Shown: positions 1-8,855 of the stretch, piece after piece
How the letters are laid out: each line of letters starts with the position of its first letter
Numbering within the stretch: position 1 is the first letter of the stretch
Origin: an uncultured Pseudomonadales bacterium
GTDB taxonomy: Bacteria > Pseudomonadota > Gammaproteobacteria > Pseudomonadales > Azotimanducaceae
Direction of reading: 5' to 3'
Assembly (NCBI GenBank): GCA_958296295.1
Contig: OY282460.1
Coordinates: 744,001-808,000 of the forward strand
DNA length: 64,000 nt
Notes under the pieces: generated by a model
The model's input: only the letters and a program-made list of their open reading frames with translations
What the model was told of the DNA's origin: nothing
Database searches by the model: none
Made by a program: the position numbers and the translations under genes

Positions 1-2
1 TG

Positions 3-1169
3 GAGGCCTTCGTGGCAAACGGGCGCGTGCCAAACTTGGTCACGCTGGTCGCCCGGCGCGGCCAAATCGTCCACCAGCACGCCTGCGGCGTCTTGGATCT
101 GGACGAAGACGCGCCGGCCGGCATGGACACGTTGTTCCGCATGTGGTCGAACACCAAGCCCGTGGCCGGCGTGGCAACGCTCATCCTCTACGAGCGCGGC
201 GCGCTTACGCCGGACGACCCGGTGGCGAAGTTCCTGCCGGAATACGCGGACATGCGCGTACACAACCCAATGGAGATGGCACCTGTGGCGGCGAAGCGCC
301 CCATCACCATCCGCGACTGCTTGACCAACACCACGGGCCTGGCAGATCCGGGCAACGCGCCGATGTCCTATCGCCAGCAATACCGCGAGACCCTTGAGAC
401 ACTCGGCTGGTTGCGCCCCAAAGAAGAATGGGAAGAGGCGCGGCCGCACAACCGCGAGCGCGTGCGGGCGCTTGCCCAACTGCCGCTCGCCGCGCAGCCG
501 GGCGAACATTTCGGCTACCACGTAGGCTACCCGGTACTCTCCGCGGTGCTCGAAGAGGCGAGTGGCCAGCGCTTGGACGCCTTCTTCCACGACAACATCT
601 TCGCGCCGCTCGGCATGAAGGACACCGGCTTCTACCTACAAGAAGGCCAACTGCCCCGCTTCGGCGCCAGCTACCTGCCGCGCGAAGTGGATGGCGAGAT
701 GCGCCTGGTGGCCATGGACAAGGCCGCGACCAGCGAGAAGACCGTTGGCCCGCAGCGCGTGTTCTCGGCCGGTGGCGATGCCGGTGGCCTGCTTTGCACC
801 GCCGGCGACTACGCCCGCTTCGGCCAGATGCTGCTGAACGGCGGCGAGTTGGATGGCGCGCGCATAATCGGGCGCAAGACCGTGGAGATGATGATCGGCA
901 ACCACACCGGCGACATGGCGATGCCGAAGCTCGGCCGCGGCTTCCACTGGGGCTTGGGCGTCGCCACCTACCACGGTCGCGGGCAGCCGCCGCTCATCCG
1001 AAGCGTTGGCACCTACGGTTGGAGCGGTGCCGCCGGCACCACCTACTTCGCGGATCCGGCGGAGGAGCTCTTGGGTGTGTGCTTGACGCAGGTGATGGGT
1101 GCCGGACTCATCCCGAACAACACCTACCAAGCGGATTTCGAACGGCTCGTCTACCAAGCGCTGGTGTGA
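3..1169 (+). CDS. Serine hydrolase, beta-lactamase/EstB family, 5' end outside the window
   Basis: The frame is open to the left edge, so the true start lies upstream; a GTG at 12 is internal to what looks like conserved sequence. Counting from that GTG, the class C beta-lactamase/esterase nucleophile motif S-N-T-K is at residues 46-49, a G-Y-H-V-G-Y stretch at 168-173 supplies the second-motif tyrosine, and a glycine-rich G-W-S-G-A-A-G-T segment near the C-terminus matches the third motif region. Family members hydrolyse esters, amides or D-amino peptides; the substrate cannot be told from sequence. No signal peptide can be assessed because the N-terminus is missing. Confidence 0.85.
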   Translation, partial: EAFVANGRVPNLVTLVARRGQIVHQHACGVLDLDEDAPAGMDTLFRMWSNTKPVAGVATLILYERGALTPDDPVAKFLPEYADMRVHNPMEMAPVAAKRPITIRDCLTNTTGLADPGNAPMSYRQQYRETLETLGWLRPKEEWEEARPHNRERVRALAQLPLAAQPGEHFGYHVGYPVLSAVLEEASGQRLDAFFHDNIFAPLGMKDTGFYLQEGQLPRFGASYLPREVDGEMRLVAMDKAATSEKTVGPQRVFSAGGDAGGLLCTAGDYARFGQMLLNGGELDGARIIGRKTVEMMIGNHTGDMAMPKLGRGFHWGLGVATYHGRGQPPLIRSVGTYGWSGAAGTTYFADPAEELLGVCLTQVMGAGLIPNNTYQADFERLVYQALV

Positions 1170-1306
1170 GGGTGTGCGACATTTCCGTCGAGTAGCAATC
1201 GCACGGCACTCTCCAGACTCCCCACCGTGAGCGCAGCGGTTTTGGTGCGGCGCGTTCATCATGGAGCGTGGCGCTTCCACGCCCTGAACCGAGCCGCGGG
1301 AGAACC

Positions 1307-2233
1307 TCAGGGCGCGTCGTCGCTCGAATGGCCGCGCAAGAGCTTCAAGGCGGCCTCCAACTCCGCGACGCGCGCCTGCGCAGCCCTGTGCTTGGCGGCC
1401 TCCTCTCTCGCGTGCGCCGCTTCCCGATCGGCCCGCGCCTCCGCCGCGCTGTGTTGCGCCGCTTCCGCCCTCCCATGCGCCGCCTCCCGCTCCGCACGCG
1501 CTTCGGCAACCTTGCGCTGTGCCGCGTGCCGCTTGGCGCGCTTCGCCTGCCTCTTGGCGTGCTTCGCCTGCCGCTTGGCGGCCGCCTCGGATTCGCGATG
1601 GTGCCGCACGTCCTCCCCGGTCGCCAGGTCGCGGAAGCGGATGAACTCGCCTTCCGCGCGCAAGTCCAAACCCAGCACCGGGCTGCGGATCAGCCGCAGC
1701 CCGTCTTCCACGCGCTCTTCCAGCGGCTCGTACTTGCCGTCCACCAGCGCGAGGCCCCGCAGCCGCGGCCGCCCGCGGGGGTACAGGTCGCCCGTCGGGT
1801 CGAACAGCCAGTACTCCGGCACCCCCATCGCCGCGTAGGCGCGCCGCTTCTCGCGCAGGTCGTTCCGCGCCGAGCTCGGCGACGCCACCTCCAGCACCCG
1901 GTCCGGCGGCTTGCCCTCCAGCCACGTCAGATAGGTCGAGCGGCTGCGCGTCCCGATGCCGAACGCCACCAGCACGTCCGGCGCGATGCGGTTGTCCGGA
2001 TTCCCCTCCTCCGGGTACACCAGGATGTCCGCCGCCACCAGCGCGTCCGGGCGGGCCACCTGGTCGAGATCGCTGACGGCTTTCACGATGGCCCGCGACT
2101 GGTGCATGTTGTCGGACATCGGCCTACCGTCCGCGCACGGGTACAGCGCGTCCAGCGCGCCGGCGTTGGCGGCGATGTCCAGGGAGGCGACCGCGGAAGC
2201 CGCCGCGGCCTGTGCGGCTGGCGGCGCTGGCAT
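1307..2233 (-). CDS. Uma2-family PD-(D/E)XK protein with alanine/lysine-rich coiled-coil tail
   Basis: The 308-residue protein is read from an ATG at 2233 preceded by a GGAG Shine-Dalgarno sequence; the frame stays open far upstream but only this part resembles a family. Residues about 75-145 carry the Uma2/DUF820 pattern: P-D at 85-86, L-E-V at 114-116, K-R-R-A-Y at 129-133 and G-V-P-E-Y-W at 137-142, the expected acidic pair and lysine of a PD-(D/E)XK fold. The last ~90 residues are an unbroken Ala/Lys/Arg/Glu helix built from imperfect short repeats. Family function is unproven; nuclease activity is inferred from the fold. It is transcribed away from the amidohydrolase gene. Confidence 0.8.
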   Translation of the reverse strand: MPAPPAAQAAAASAVASLDIAANAGALDALYPCADGRPMSDNMHQSRAIVKAVSDLDQVARPDALVAADILVYPEEGNPDNRIAPDVLVAFGIGTRSRSTYLTWLEGKPPDRVLEVASPSSARNDLREKRRAYAAMGVPEYWLFDPTGDLYPRGRPRLRGLALVDGKYEPLEERVEDGLRLIRSPVLGLDLRAEGEFIRFRDLATGEDVRHHRESEAAAKRQAKHAKRQAKRAKRHAAQRKVAEARAEREAAHGRAEAAQHSAAEARADREAAHAREEAAKHRAAQARVAELEAALKLLRGHSSDDAP

Positions 2234-2659
2234 GTGGCTGTTCTCCGTGATGGCGTTCCGGCGCGGCCCGCCGCCGCGCCAGTGGGGAAAGTAGCATAGT
2301 CCCTGCCGACTCCGTCCCGTGTGAACCGGCCCGGCGTGGGCCTGCTTGACACCGGGGAATCGCGGAGTGTCACCGCTGGATATGCGCTTGTCTGTAGGAA
2401 ATTGACTCGATTTTCGTGCGAATTTCCTGTGATTTTCGGCTTGGGCTGCGGCCCGGCGCAGGGGAACAGGGCCGGTGGGCTGGGCCACGGAAACATCGCA
2501 TGCGCCGGTGTGAGGCGACTTTGCCCGTCCCGCGCTATGATCAGCGCGTCCAACGATCAGCGCCGACATGGTGCGTGAACACAGTTTCGCGCCGCGACCA
2601 TGTGCTAGGGGTTGGGCAAACACGGGGAAGGCGATTGCGCCACAAGGGAGGAACGACAC
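2234..2659. other. Divergent intergenic region
   Basis: This 426-bp stretch separates two divergent genes and must hold both promoters. Around 2396-2428 there is an AT-richer segment with an 8-bp inverted repeat (AGGAAATT at 2396-2403 and AATTTCCT at 2421-2428) separated by 17 bp, a plausible operator. GATCAGCGC occurs twice, at 2539-2547 and 2555-2563. I see no convincing coding sequence. Confidence 0.4.
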
Positions 2660-4348
2660 ATGGCACATGATCTGGTTATTCGCGGCGGCGAAGTGGTGGA
2701 CGGCACGGGTGCCGCATCTTTCGTAGGCGACGTGGCGGTGGACGGCGACGTCATCGCCGAAGTCGGCGAGACGACCGGGCCGGGCCGCCGGGAAATCGAC
2801 GCCGAGGGGCACTTGGTGACGCCCGGCTTCGTCGACCTGCACACGCACTTCGATGCCCAGGCGGGCTGGGACCCGCTGCTCACGCCGGTTTCGTGGCATG
2901 GCGTGACGACGGCGCTCTTCGGCAACTGCGGCGTCACCTTCGCGCCGTGCAAACCGGCGGATCGGGAGTTCCTCGCCGGCATGATGGAGACGGTGGAGGA
3001 CATCCCGAAGAACGCCATCCTCACCGGCTTGCCGTGGGATTGGGAATCCTACGGCGAATACCTGGATTCAATCGAGAAGCTGAATCCCGCCATCAACATC
3101 ACCGGCTTGGTGGGGCATTGCGCTTCGCGTTTCTTCGTGATGGGCGAACGCGCCATCACCGACGACGCCACCGAGGACGAGATTCGCCAAATCGCCGCGT
3201 TGGTGGGGCAATCCGTCAAAGACGGCGCCGTGGGCTTCTCCACCAACCGGCTGCCCGGCCACACGCTGCCGGACGGACGCTCCATTCCTGGCACGTTCGC
3301 CAAGGAAGAGGAGCTGGTGGCCATCTCCAAAGCGGTGGGCCGCCACGGCGGTTTGCTGCAAAGCGTGCTGAACTACGGCAAGTTGGACGAAGAGATGGAC
3401 ATCCTCGCCAAGCAATGCCGTGCCGCCGGCACGCGCCTGTTGTTCAGCGCCCCCTACTTCCCGGGCACGAACGGGTCCGACGGGGCCGGCGAAGGCACGG
3501 GCTACGACCAGGCCATCGCCGCCATGCGGGACGAGGGCTTGGACGTGAGCGGCCTGACGCTGCCGCGTAGCGGCGGCTTCGTCTCCGGCCTATGCACGGA
3601 CGCGCTGTTCCCCACTCCGGCATGGGGCGAGATCCGCAAGCTGGGTTTCGCCGAACGCTTGGCCGCCATCCAAGACGCCGACACCCGCGCCAAGCTCGTC
3701 GCCGAAGCGCAGGAAGTACCGGAAATCGAACAGCGTGCGCGGGGCGTCTTCTGGCTCGGCAACGCCGACCGGCCGCACTACACCCGCGACGCCGAGGAGA
3801 GCCTCTACCACCAGGCGAAGGCGGCCGGTGTCCACCCGGTGGCGTTGTGGCTCGACAAGATGCTGGAAACGAACGGCGAGACGCTATTCCATGTGCGCTT
3901 CTTCAACACCGACCTCCACGCCCTCGAATCCTTCCTGACGCTGGATTGGATGTTGCCCGGCATCGGCGACGCCGGCGCCCACGTGAGCCAGATCATGGAT
4001 TCTGGCTGGACGTCCTTCCTGCTCGCGCACTGGGTGCGCGACCGCGGCCTCTTCTCCAAAGAGGAAGCGGTACGCCGCATGACCAGCGCCTCCGCCCGCG
4101 TGCTCGGCTTCACCGATCGCGGCACCTTGCAACCCGGCGCCAAGGCCGATGTGAACGTCATCGACTTGGCCCGCGTGGCCGAGCGCCAGCCGCAAATGGT
4201 CCACGACTTCCCCGGCGGCGCCCCACGCCTGATCCAGAAAGCCGTGGGCTACAAGGCCACCGTCTGCAACGGCGTCCCCATCCTGCAAGACGACGAGCAC
4301 ACGGGGGAGCGGGCCGGGCGAGTGCTGCGGAACCCGGCGGCGGGGTGA
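2660..4348 (+). CDS. D-aminoacylase / N-acyl-D-amino-acid deacylase-like amidohydrolase
   Basis: The 562-residue protein starts at the ATG at 2660, which follows a strong GGGAGGAA ribosome-binding site. It is an amidohydrolase-superfamily TIM barrel: the N-terminal beta-sandwich strand L-V-I-R-G-G-E-V-V-D-G-T-G is followed by the metal site D-L-H-T-H-F-D with H61 and H63, and a late G-D-A-G-A-H motif carries the catalytic aspartate region. Length and the G-T-G-A start pattern fit the N-acyl-D-amino-acid deacylase branch, which hydrolyses N-acyl groups from D-amino acids, although substrate range in this branch is wide. It appears to be monocistronic and cytoplasmic. Confidence 0.85.
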   Translation: MAHDLVIRGGEVVDGTGAASFVGDVAVDGDVIAEVGETTGPGRREIDAEGHLVTPGFVDLHTHFDAQAGWDPLLTPVSWHGVTTALFGNCGVTFAPCKPADREFLAGMMETVEDIPKNAILTGLPWDWESYGEYLDSIEKLNPAINITGLVGHCASRFFVMGERAITDDATEDEIRQIAALVGQSVKDGAVGFSTNRLPGHTLPDGRSIPGTFAKEEELVAISKAVGRHGGLLQSVLNYGKLDEEMDILAKQCRAAGTRLLFSAPYFPGTNGSDGAGEGTGYDQAIAAMRDEGLDVSGLTLPRSGGFVSGLCTDALFPTPAWGEIRKLGFAERLAAIQDADTRAKLVAEAQEVPEIEQRARGVFWLGNADRPHYTRDAEESLYHQAKAAGVHPVALWLDKMLETNGETLFHVRFFNTDLHALESFLTLDWMLPGIGDAGAHVSQIMDSGWTSFLLAHWVRDRGLFSKEEAVRRMTSASARVLGFTDRGTLQPGAKADVNVIDLARVAERQPQMVHDFPGGAPRLIQKAVGYKATVCNGVPILQDDEHTGERAGRVLRNPAAG

Positions 4349-4394
4349 CAAGTCCGCGGTCTCACCGTACGGTTCGACCGCCACTTGTGCATAG

Positions 4395-4405
4395 GGAGTA
4401 GGGAA
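4395..4405 (+). promoter_or_regulatory. Duplicated ribosome-binding leader of nuclease gene A
   Basis: GGAGTAGGGAA lies directly before the GTG start at 4406. The identical 11-mer precedes the ATG of the downstream paralogue at 5473-5483, which fixes both starts and shows that the duplication included the leader. Confidence 0.7.
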
Positions 4406-5410
4406 GTGGCACTCTATCGTTGGCAGGACGACGGCCTCGAAAGCGTCGAGCCGAGCAAGTTCGAAGACAAGAACGTGCTGGAAGGAAGCTTGCAGCAACT
4501 CTTGGGCCGCCATCCCGATGCCTTAGAGGACGGGTTGTTCACGATCGCCACCGAATATTCACTGGCCAAATTGTGGAAAACTCAGCGTGCGGTAGACCTG
4601 CTGGCGCTAGACCAAGGAAACAGGTTGGTGGTCGTCGAGCTGAAACGCGATCAAAAAGCTGCCCACGCCGAACTACAGGCCATACGGTACGCCGCGCTCG
4701 TGTCCAATATGACGCACGATGAGGTGATTGAAGCCCATGCCGATTACTTGGAAAAGAAGTCCAGCCATGAGCCGGGCGAAGAGAAGAAAGGCGGGCGGGC
4801 GTACAACGAGGAGGCCAAGAAAGCGATTCAAGAGCACTTGGAAGGGGCAGAAATAGAAACAGCTCGTCCCCGCATAATCTTGGCCTCGGCCGACTTCTCG
4901 AAGGAGCTGACTGCCAGTGTTCTTTGGCTACGAGACAATTCCAAAGTGGAAATCACATGTATAAAAGTGACGCTGTACGATACGGGAAAAGAAGTACTAT
5001 TGGATACCGACACTATCATTCCATTGCCGGAGGCCGAAGACTATTTGTTGAAGAGACAAGAGCAACAGTTCAGGAACTTGACAAAACAAGAGAAGGAGCG
5101 CAAGGACAGAGCGGCCAATTTTCGGCTCCCAATGGTTGGGATCGAAGGCGGTGAGATCCTAGTCTTTGACAAAAACCACAAAATCAGATGCGAGGTTGTA
5201 GACCCCGAAAAGGCAACGGTGAAGAATCCTGATGAGCCTGAATCTCCGGTAGAGACACTGACTGATTACACAAAAAGGCACATAGAGACGAAGGATGGCA
5301 GACCATACACATCTGTGCGGTGGGCCCTTTATTGGCGTTACCGCGGCAAGACTCTCCAGGAACTGCGGCACCAGCATGAAGGCAAGTCGCTTAGAAAGGC
5401 GGAACGCTAG
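4406..5410 (+). CDS. NucS/DUF91-type PD-(D/E)XK nuclease with RAMA-like C-terminus (copy A)
   Basis: The 334-residue protein is read from a GTG chosen because its leader and N-terminus match copy B. The nuclease core has D64 in V-D-L-L-A-L-D, E78-L-K80 in V-V-V-E-L-K-R, and Q91 in E-L-Q-A-I-R-Y-A, the pattern of the NucS/DUF91 PD-(D/E)XK family. A charged linker (about 120-150) leads to a second alpha/beta segment. The last ~80 residues end in W-x-Y-R-G-K-T-L-Q-E-L-R, resembling the RAMA domain found in restriction and methylase proteins. The 3' half is visibly AT-richer than its neighbours, suggesting acquisition. Predicted DNA endonuclease, possibly recognising modified or mismatched DNA; activity is inferred. 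Confidence 0.75.
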   Translation: MALYRWQDDGLESVEPSKFEDKNVLEGSLQQLLGRHPDALEDGLFTIATEYSLAKLWKTQRAVDLLALDQGNRLVVVELKRDQKAAHAELQAIRYAALVSNMTHDEVIEAHADYLEKKSSHEPGEEKKGGRAYNEEAKKAIQEHLEGAEIETARPRIILASADFSKELTASVLWLRDNSKVEITCIKVTLYDTGKEVLLDTDTIIPLPEAEDYLLKRQEQQFRNLTKQEKERKDRAANFRLPMVGIEGGEILVFDKNHKIRCEVVDPEKATVKNPDEPESPVETLTDYTKRHIETKDGRPYTSVRWALYWRYRGKTLQELRHQHEGKSLRKAER

Positions 5411-5472
5411 ATCGCGGCGGGTCTCCGGGGCTAGATAACAGATCGATTGAAGCTGGCGCATCTCGCGCACAA

Positions 5473-5483
5473 GGAGTAGGGAA
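5473..5483 (+). promoter_or_regulatory. Duplicated ribosome-binding leader of nuclease gene B
   Basis: A second copy of GGAGTAGGGAA is placed immediately before the ATG at 5484 and supports that start. Confidence 0.7.
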
Positions 5484-6527
5484 ATGGCATTGTTTCGTTG
5501 GGAGGACACCGGGTTGAAGAGTGTCGAAGGGCACGCGTTGGAAGACAAAAACGTGAAGGAGCGTAATTTGCAGGACGCCCTGATGGCCAATCCCGATCCG
5601 CTAGAGCAAGGGCTTTTCATCATCGCCACCGAGTTCGGCGATTGGGAGGACTCTAGGCGCCGTATCGACTTGTTGGCGCTAGACGACAGGGCCAGGCTGG
5701 TGGTGGTCGAGTTGAAACGCTCTCAGACCGGCGACCACGCCGAACTGCAGGCCATACGGTACGCCGCTATGGTATCGAATATGACGCGCGAACGGATCAT
5801 TCGCGCACATAGCGAACACTTGAAGAAATCGCTACAGCAGAGAGGAACCGGCGGAGACGGCGACGAAAGCGAAGGAGCGAACGTCGTGGATTACTCAGGA
5901 TGTGCTGAGAAAAAGCTGACGGAACACTTGAAGAAAGTGAGAGAGAGGGGAGAACAAGCTGGCGTAGAACCCGAAACTACGCTGGAGCTGTGGGACACTA
6001 TTGAGACAGAGCGCCCTCGGATCATCTTGGCTTCCGCCGGATTTTCGCAGGAGGTCACGACGAGTGTCCTTTGGTTAGTCGAGAAGTACGAATTGGACAT
6101 CACATGCGTTGAACTGCAACTGTACGAAACAGATCAGGGAAAACAATTCCTGACCGACAACAGGATCATTCCATTGGCTGGAGAGGAATATCGTATGAGG
6201 GCCAAGGAACACAAAGTTGAGAGAGAACGCATCGAGAAGAAGCGCAGAGATAGATTCACTTTCGAAATGGTTGGGATTGAGGTCGGTGCTACTCTGGTCC
6301 TTAGAGACACAAACATAGAGTGTACGGTTGCTGATGGCAAGACAGGCGTGATTTACAAAAAACAACGCGGCGCACGGGAGAACGTGCCCACCGGCCGCTA
6401 TGCGCTGACCACACTGGCGAACGAACTAGGATACTTGGGCGGGACCACTTCTTGGCGTTACAAGGGTAAGACATTGAAGGCTCTGCGCGATGAGTTAGAG
6501 CGGGAGTCGCCTAGGTCGGCAGAATAG
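5484..6527 (+). CDS. NucS/DUF91-type PD-(D/E)XK nuclease with RAMA-like C-terminus (copy B)
   Basis: The 347-residue paralogue of the preceding gene lies 73 bp downstream. It keeps D62, E77-L-K79 and Q89 of the nuclease core and the T-S-W-R-Y-K-G-K-T-L-K-A-L-R tail. Compared with copy A it has a longer insert after the core (about residues 120-175, rich in charged residues) and a shorter segment before the tail. Divergence is spread over the whole length with both active sites intact, so this is an old tandem duplication in which both copies are kept, consistent with subunits of a heteromer or with different specificities. Its DNA is also AT-richer than the flanking genes. Confidence 0.75.
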   Translation: MALFRWEDTGLKSVEGHALEDKNVKERNLQDALMANPDPLEQGLFIIATEFGDWEDSRRRIDLLALDDRARLVVVELKRSQTGDHAELQAIRYAAMVSNMTRERIIRAHSEHLKKSLQQRGTGGDGDESEGANVVDYSGCAEKKLTEHLKKVRERGEQAGVEPETTLELWDTIETERPRIILASAGFSQEVTTSVLWLVEKYELDITCVELQLYETDQGKQFLTDNRIIPLAGEEYRMRAKEHKVERERIEKKRRDRFTFEMVGIEVGATLVLRDTNIECTVADGKTGVIYKKQRGARENVPTGRYALTTLANELGYLGGTTSWRYKGKTLKALRDELERESPRSAE

Positions 6528-6561
6528 TAACCGCCAGAGAAACTCACGGGCGCCCGCCTCT

Positions 6562-7608
6562 CTAGATCTCCACCTCCCCCCCACCGCTCTCCGCCGAGCG
6601 ATACAACCCGTCGAGCATTCGCTGCACGGCAAGGCCGTCTTCACCCGGCGCCAGCGTCGGGGCGTCGTGGAGGCAATGGTCTACGAAGTTGTTCATCTTG
6701 CGGGAGAAGATGTCGTCTTTGGGTAGCCAGCCGGGGGATTTGTCCACCATGTGGCCGTGCTCGTCGGTGAAGATGCGCGTCGGGTTCCAGCTGGCGCCGC
6801 CCTTGTCGCCCATCAACTCGAAGTTCCAGGCGTCCTCGGCGTGGACGGCGAACGCGGATTCGACATGGGCGACGGCGCCGTTGGCGAAGCGGATGCGGCC
6901 GACGGCCAGATCCTCCACCGTGTGGTTCTCGTAGTCCCAGCCTTTCCACATGGATTCCACGCGATCCGAGGGCTTGTTGCCAATGTAGGCGAACATGTCC
7001 GCGGCGGCGCTCACCGGGCGCGGCGAGCCCATCGCGTAGTGGGCCATCTCCAGAACGTGAACGCCGATGTCGATGAGTGGGCCGCCGCCTTGCAGGTCTT
7101 TGCGTCCGAACACGCCCCAGTTCGGAATGCCGCGGCGGCGGATGGCGCGCACGCGCGCGAACAAGACGTTGCCGAATTGCCCGGCCTTGAAGGCTTGGCG
7201 CAGGTATCGGGTGCGCGGGTGGTAGCGGTATTGAAAGCCGATCACCAGCTTGCGGCCATGCTCGTGGGCCGCCGCCACCATGCGCTCGCCGGCGGCGGCG
7301 GAGTGCGCCAGGGGCTTTTCGCAGAGCACATGGCAACCGGCGGCCAAGGCGTCAATCGTCGGTTCTTCGTGGAGCTTGTTGGGCGTGCAAACGGAAACCG
7401 CGTCCAAGTTCTCGGTGGCGAGCATCTCGCGCCAGTCCGTGTGGGTTCCGGGGATGCTGAACTGCTTTTGGCAACGGCGCATCGCGGCTTCGGAGATGTC
7501 CGCCAGCGCCACCACTTCCACGTCGTCGCGGCGTACCAGATCCCGCAAGTGCGCGGCGGCGATGCCGCCGGCGCCGATGAAGCCGTAGCGCAGTTTCTTG
7601 TCTGCCAT
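6562..7608 (-). CDS. Gfo/Idh/MocA-family NAD(P)-dependent oxidoreductase
   Basis: The 348-residue protein starts at the ATG at 7608, 10 nt after AAGGA. The Rossmann start G-F-I-G-A-G-G-I-A (about residues 9-17), the C-E-K-P-L-A-H-S motif with the conserved E-K-P, and the C-terminal alpha/beta domain with a D-I-G-V-H stretch identify the family, which oxidises or reduces sugar or cyclitol hydroxyls. It is the last gene of a minus-strand cluster with an epoxide hydrolase, dapD and a second Gfo/Idh/MocA gene; sugar or xenobiotic catabolism is an inference. Confidence 0.88.
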   Translation of the reverse strand: MADKKLRYGFIGAGGIAAAHLRDLVRRDDVEVVALADISEAAMRRCQKQFSIPGTHTDWREMLATENLDAVSVCTPNKLHEEPTIDALAAGCHVLCEKPLAHSAAAGERMVAAAHEHGRKLVIGFQYRYHPRTRYLRQAFKAGQFGNVLFARVRAIRRRGIPNWGVFGRKDLQGGGPLIDIGVHVLEMAHYAMGSPRPVSAAADMFAYIGNKPSDRVESMWKGWDYENHTVEDLAVGRIRFANGAVAHVESAFAVHAEDAWNFELMGDKGGASWNPTRIFTDEHGHMVDKSPGWLPKDDIFSRKMNNFVDHCLHDAPTLAPGEDGLAVQRMLDGLYRSAESGGGEVEI

Positions 7609-7667
7609 TTGTGTTTGTTCCTTGTTCGTGAGCGGCGAGCGTTGGCTGCGTGCTGAAGAAGCGCGCG

Positions 7668-8834
7668 CTAGCGGAGCAAGCGGAAACAGGCTCGCATTTC
7701 GTCCACGAAGAGCGCCGGTTGCTCGAAGGCCGCGAAGTGGCCGCCCTTCTCCAGTTCGTTCCAATAGACGATGTTGGCGTAGCGCTGCTCCGCCCAAGCC
7801 CGCGGCGTCGGCACGATCTCGTGCGGAAAGATGCTGCATCCGGTGGGCAGTTCCACGCGGCTTGGGCCGCCGCTTCCGAAGGCGCGGTTGAAACTCTCCC
7901 AATAGAGCCGCGCCGAGGAGGCGCCTGTGTCCGTAAGCCAATAGAACATCACGTTGTCGATGAGCTCCTCGCGGCTAACCGCGTTCTCCGGGTGCTTGCC
8001 CGGGCGCGCGCCGCCTTCGCAGTCCGTCCACTCCTGGAACTTCTCGATCACCCAGGCGGCTTGTCCCATCGGCGAATCGGCCAAGCCGTAGCCGAGCGTC
8101 TGCGGGCGCGTGCTTTGCTGCTTGGAATAGCCGGAACCCCATTCTTGGTAGTAGCGTCCGCCGTCGAACGCGCGTTTGTCCCGGTCGCTCGGGTTCTCCC
8201 GCGCCTCGGGCGTTGGGCCGGCGCTCGGCATGTTCACGTGAATGCCGGCGCAAGCGCCGGCGTTGCGCATGGCGATGGCCGTGGTCACGGCTGCGCCCCA
8301 ATCGCCGCCTTGGGCGAAATAGCGGGAGTAGCCGATGTGTTCCATCAGCGCGTCCCACACCTCGGCGATCTTGCCCACGCCCCAGCCCGGCGAAGCCGGT
8401 TTGCCGGAGAATCCGTAGCCGGGCAGCGATGGGCAGATCACGTGGAAGGCGTCCGCTTCGTCGCCACCGTGGCCGGCGGGATCCGCGAGCGGCTCGATCA
8501 CCTTGTGGAACTCCACCACGGATCCGGGCCAGCCGTGCGTGATGAGCAGGGCCGGCGCGTCCGCGCGGGCGGCGCGGCGGTGGATGAAGTGGATGTCCAA
8601 ACCTTCGATGCGCGTTTTGAATTGGGGAAAGCGGTTGAAGTAGGCTTCCCGCGCCCGCCAGTCGTAGCCTTCGAGCCAGTAATCGCGCAGCTCCTTGGCG
8701 TATGCCAGGGGCAACCCTTGGCTCCAGTCGTCCGGCGTTTCGGCGTCCGGCCAGCGCGTGTTTGCCAACCGGCGGCGCAGATCGTCCAGCTCCGCTCGTG
8801 GAATGTCGATGCGAAATTCGGCTATTTGGCTCAT
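7668..8834 (-). CDS. Epoxide hydrolase, microsomal-type with EHN domain
   Basis: The 388-residue alpha/beta hydrolase has an N-terminal EHN lid segment (about 1-105) typical of microsomal-type epoxide hydrolases. The oxyanion motif T-H-G-W-P-G-S begins at residue 99, the nucleophile is D178 in Q-G-G-D-W-G-A, and the catalytic histidine lies in G-G-H-F-A-A-F-E near the C-terminus. The enzyme hydrates epoxides to vicinal diols through a covalent ester intermediate. No signal peptide is visible. It lies 59 bp upstream of the Gfo/Idh/MocA gene and 21 bp downstream of dapD. Confidence 0.9.
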   Translation of the reverse strand: MSQIAEFRIDIPRAELDDLRRRLANTRWPDAETPDDWSQGLPLAYAKELRDYWLEGYDWRAREAYFNRFPQFKTRIEGLDIHFIHRRAARADAPALLITHGWPGSVVEFHKVIEPLADPAGHGGDEADAFHVICPSLPGYGFSGKPASPGWGVGKIAEVWDALMEHIGYSRYFAQGGDWGAAVTTAIAMRNAGACAGIHVNMPSAGPTPEARENPSDRDKRAFDGGRYYQEWGSGYSKQQSTRPQTLGYGLADSPMGQAAWVIEKFQEWTDCEGGARPGKHPENAVSREELIDNVMFYWLTDTGASSARLYWESFNRAFGSGGPSRVELPTGCSIFPHEIVPTPRAWAEQRYANIVYWNELEKGGHFAAFEQPALFVDEMRACFRLLR

Positions 8835-8855
8835 GTTGCCTCGTTGTCGGGCGCT

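Noticed and set aside
1531-1593. 21-bp DNA repeats as a possible satellite or CRISPR-like array
   Set aside because: The units are contiguous without spacers and encode the repeated helix of the Uma2 protein.
2321-2578. 85-codon ORF in the divergent region before the amidohydrolase
   Set aside because: No homology or SD; the region must hold promoters for both neighbours.
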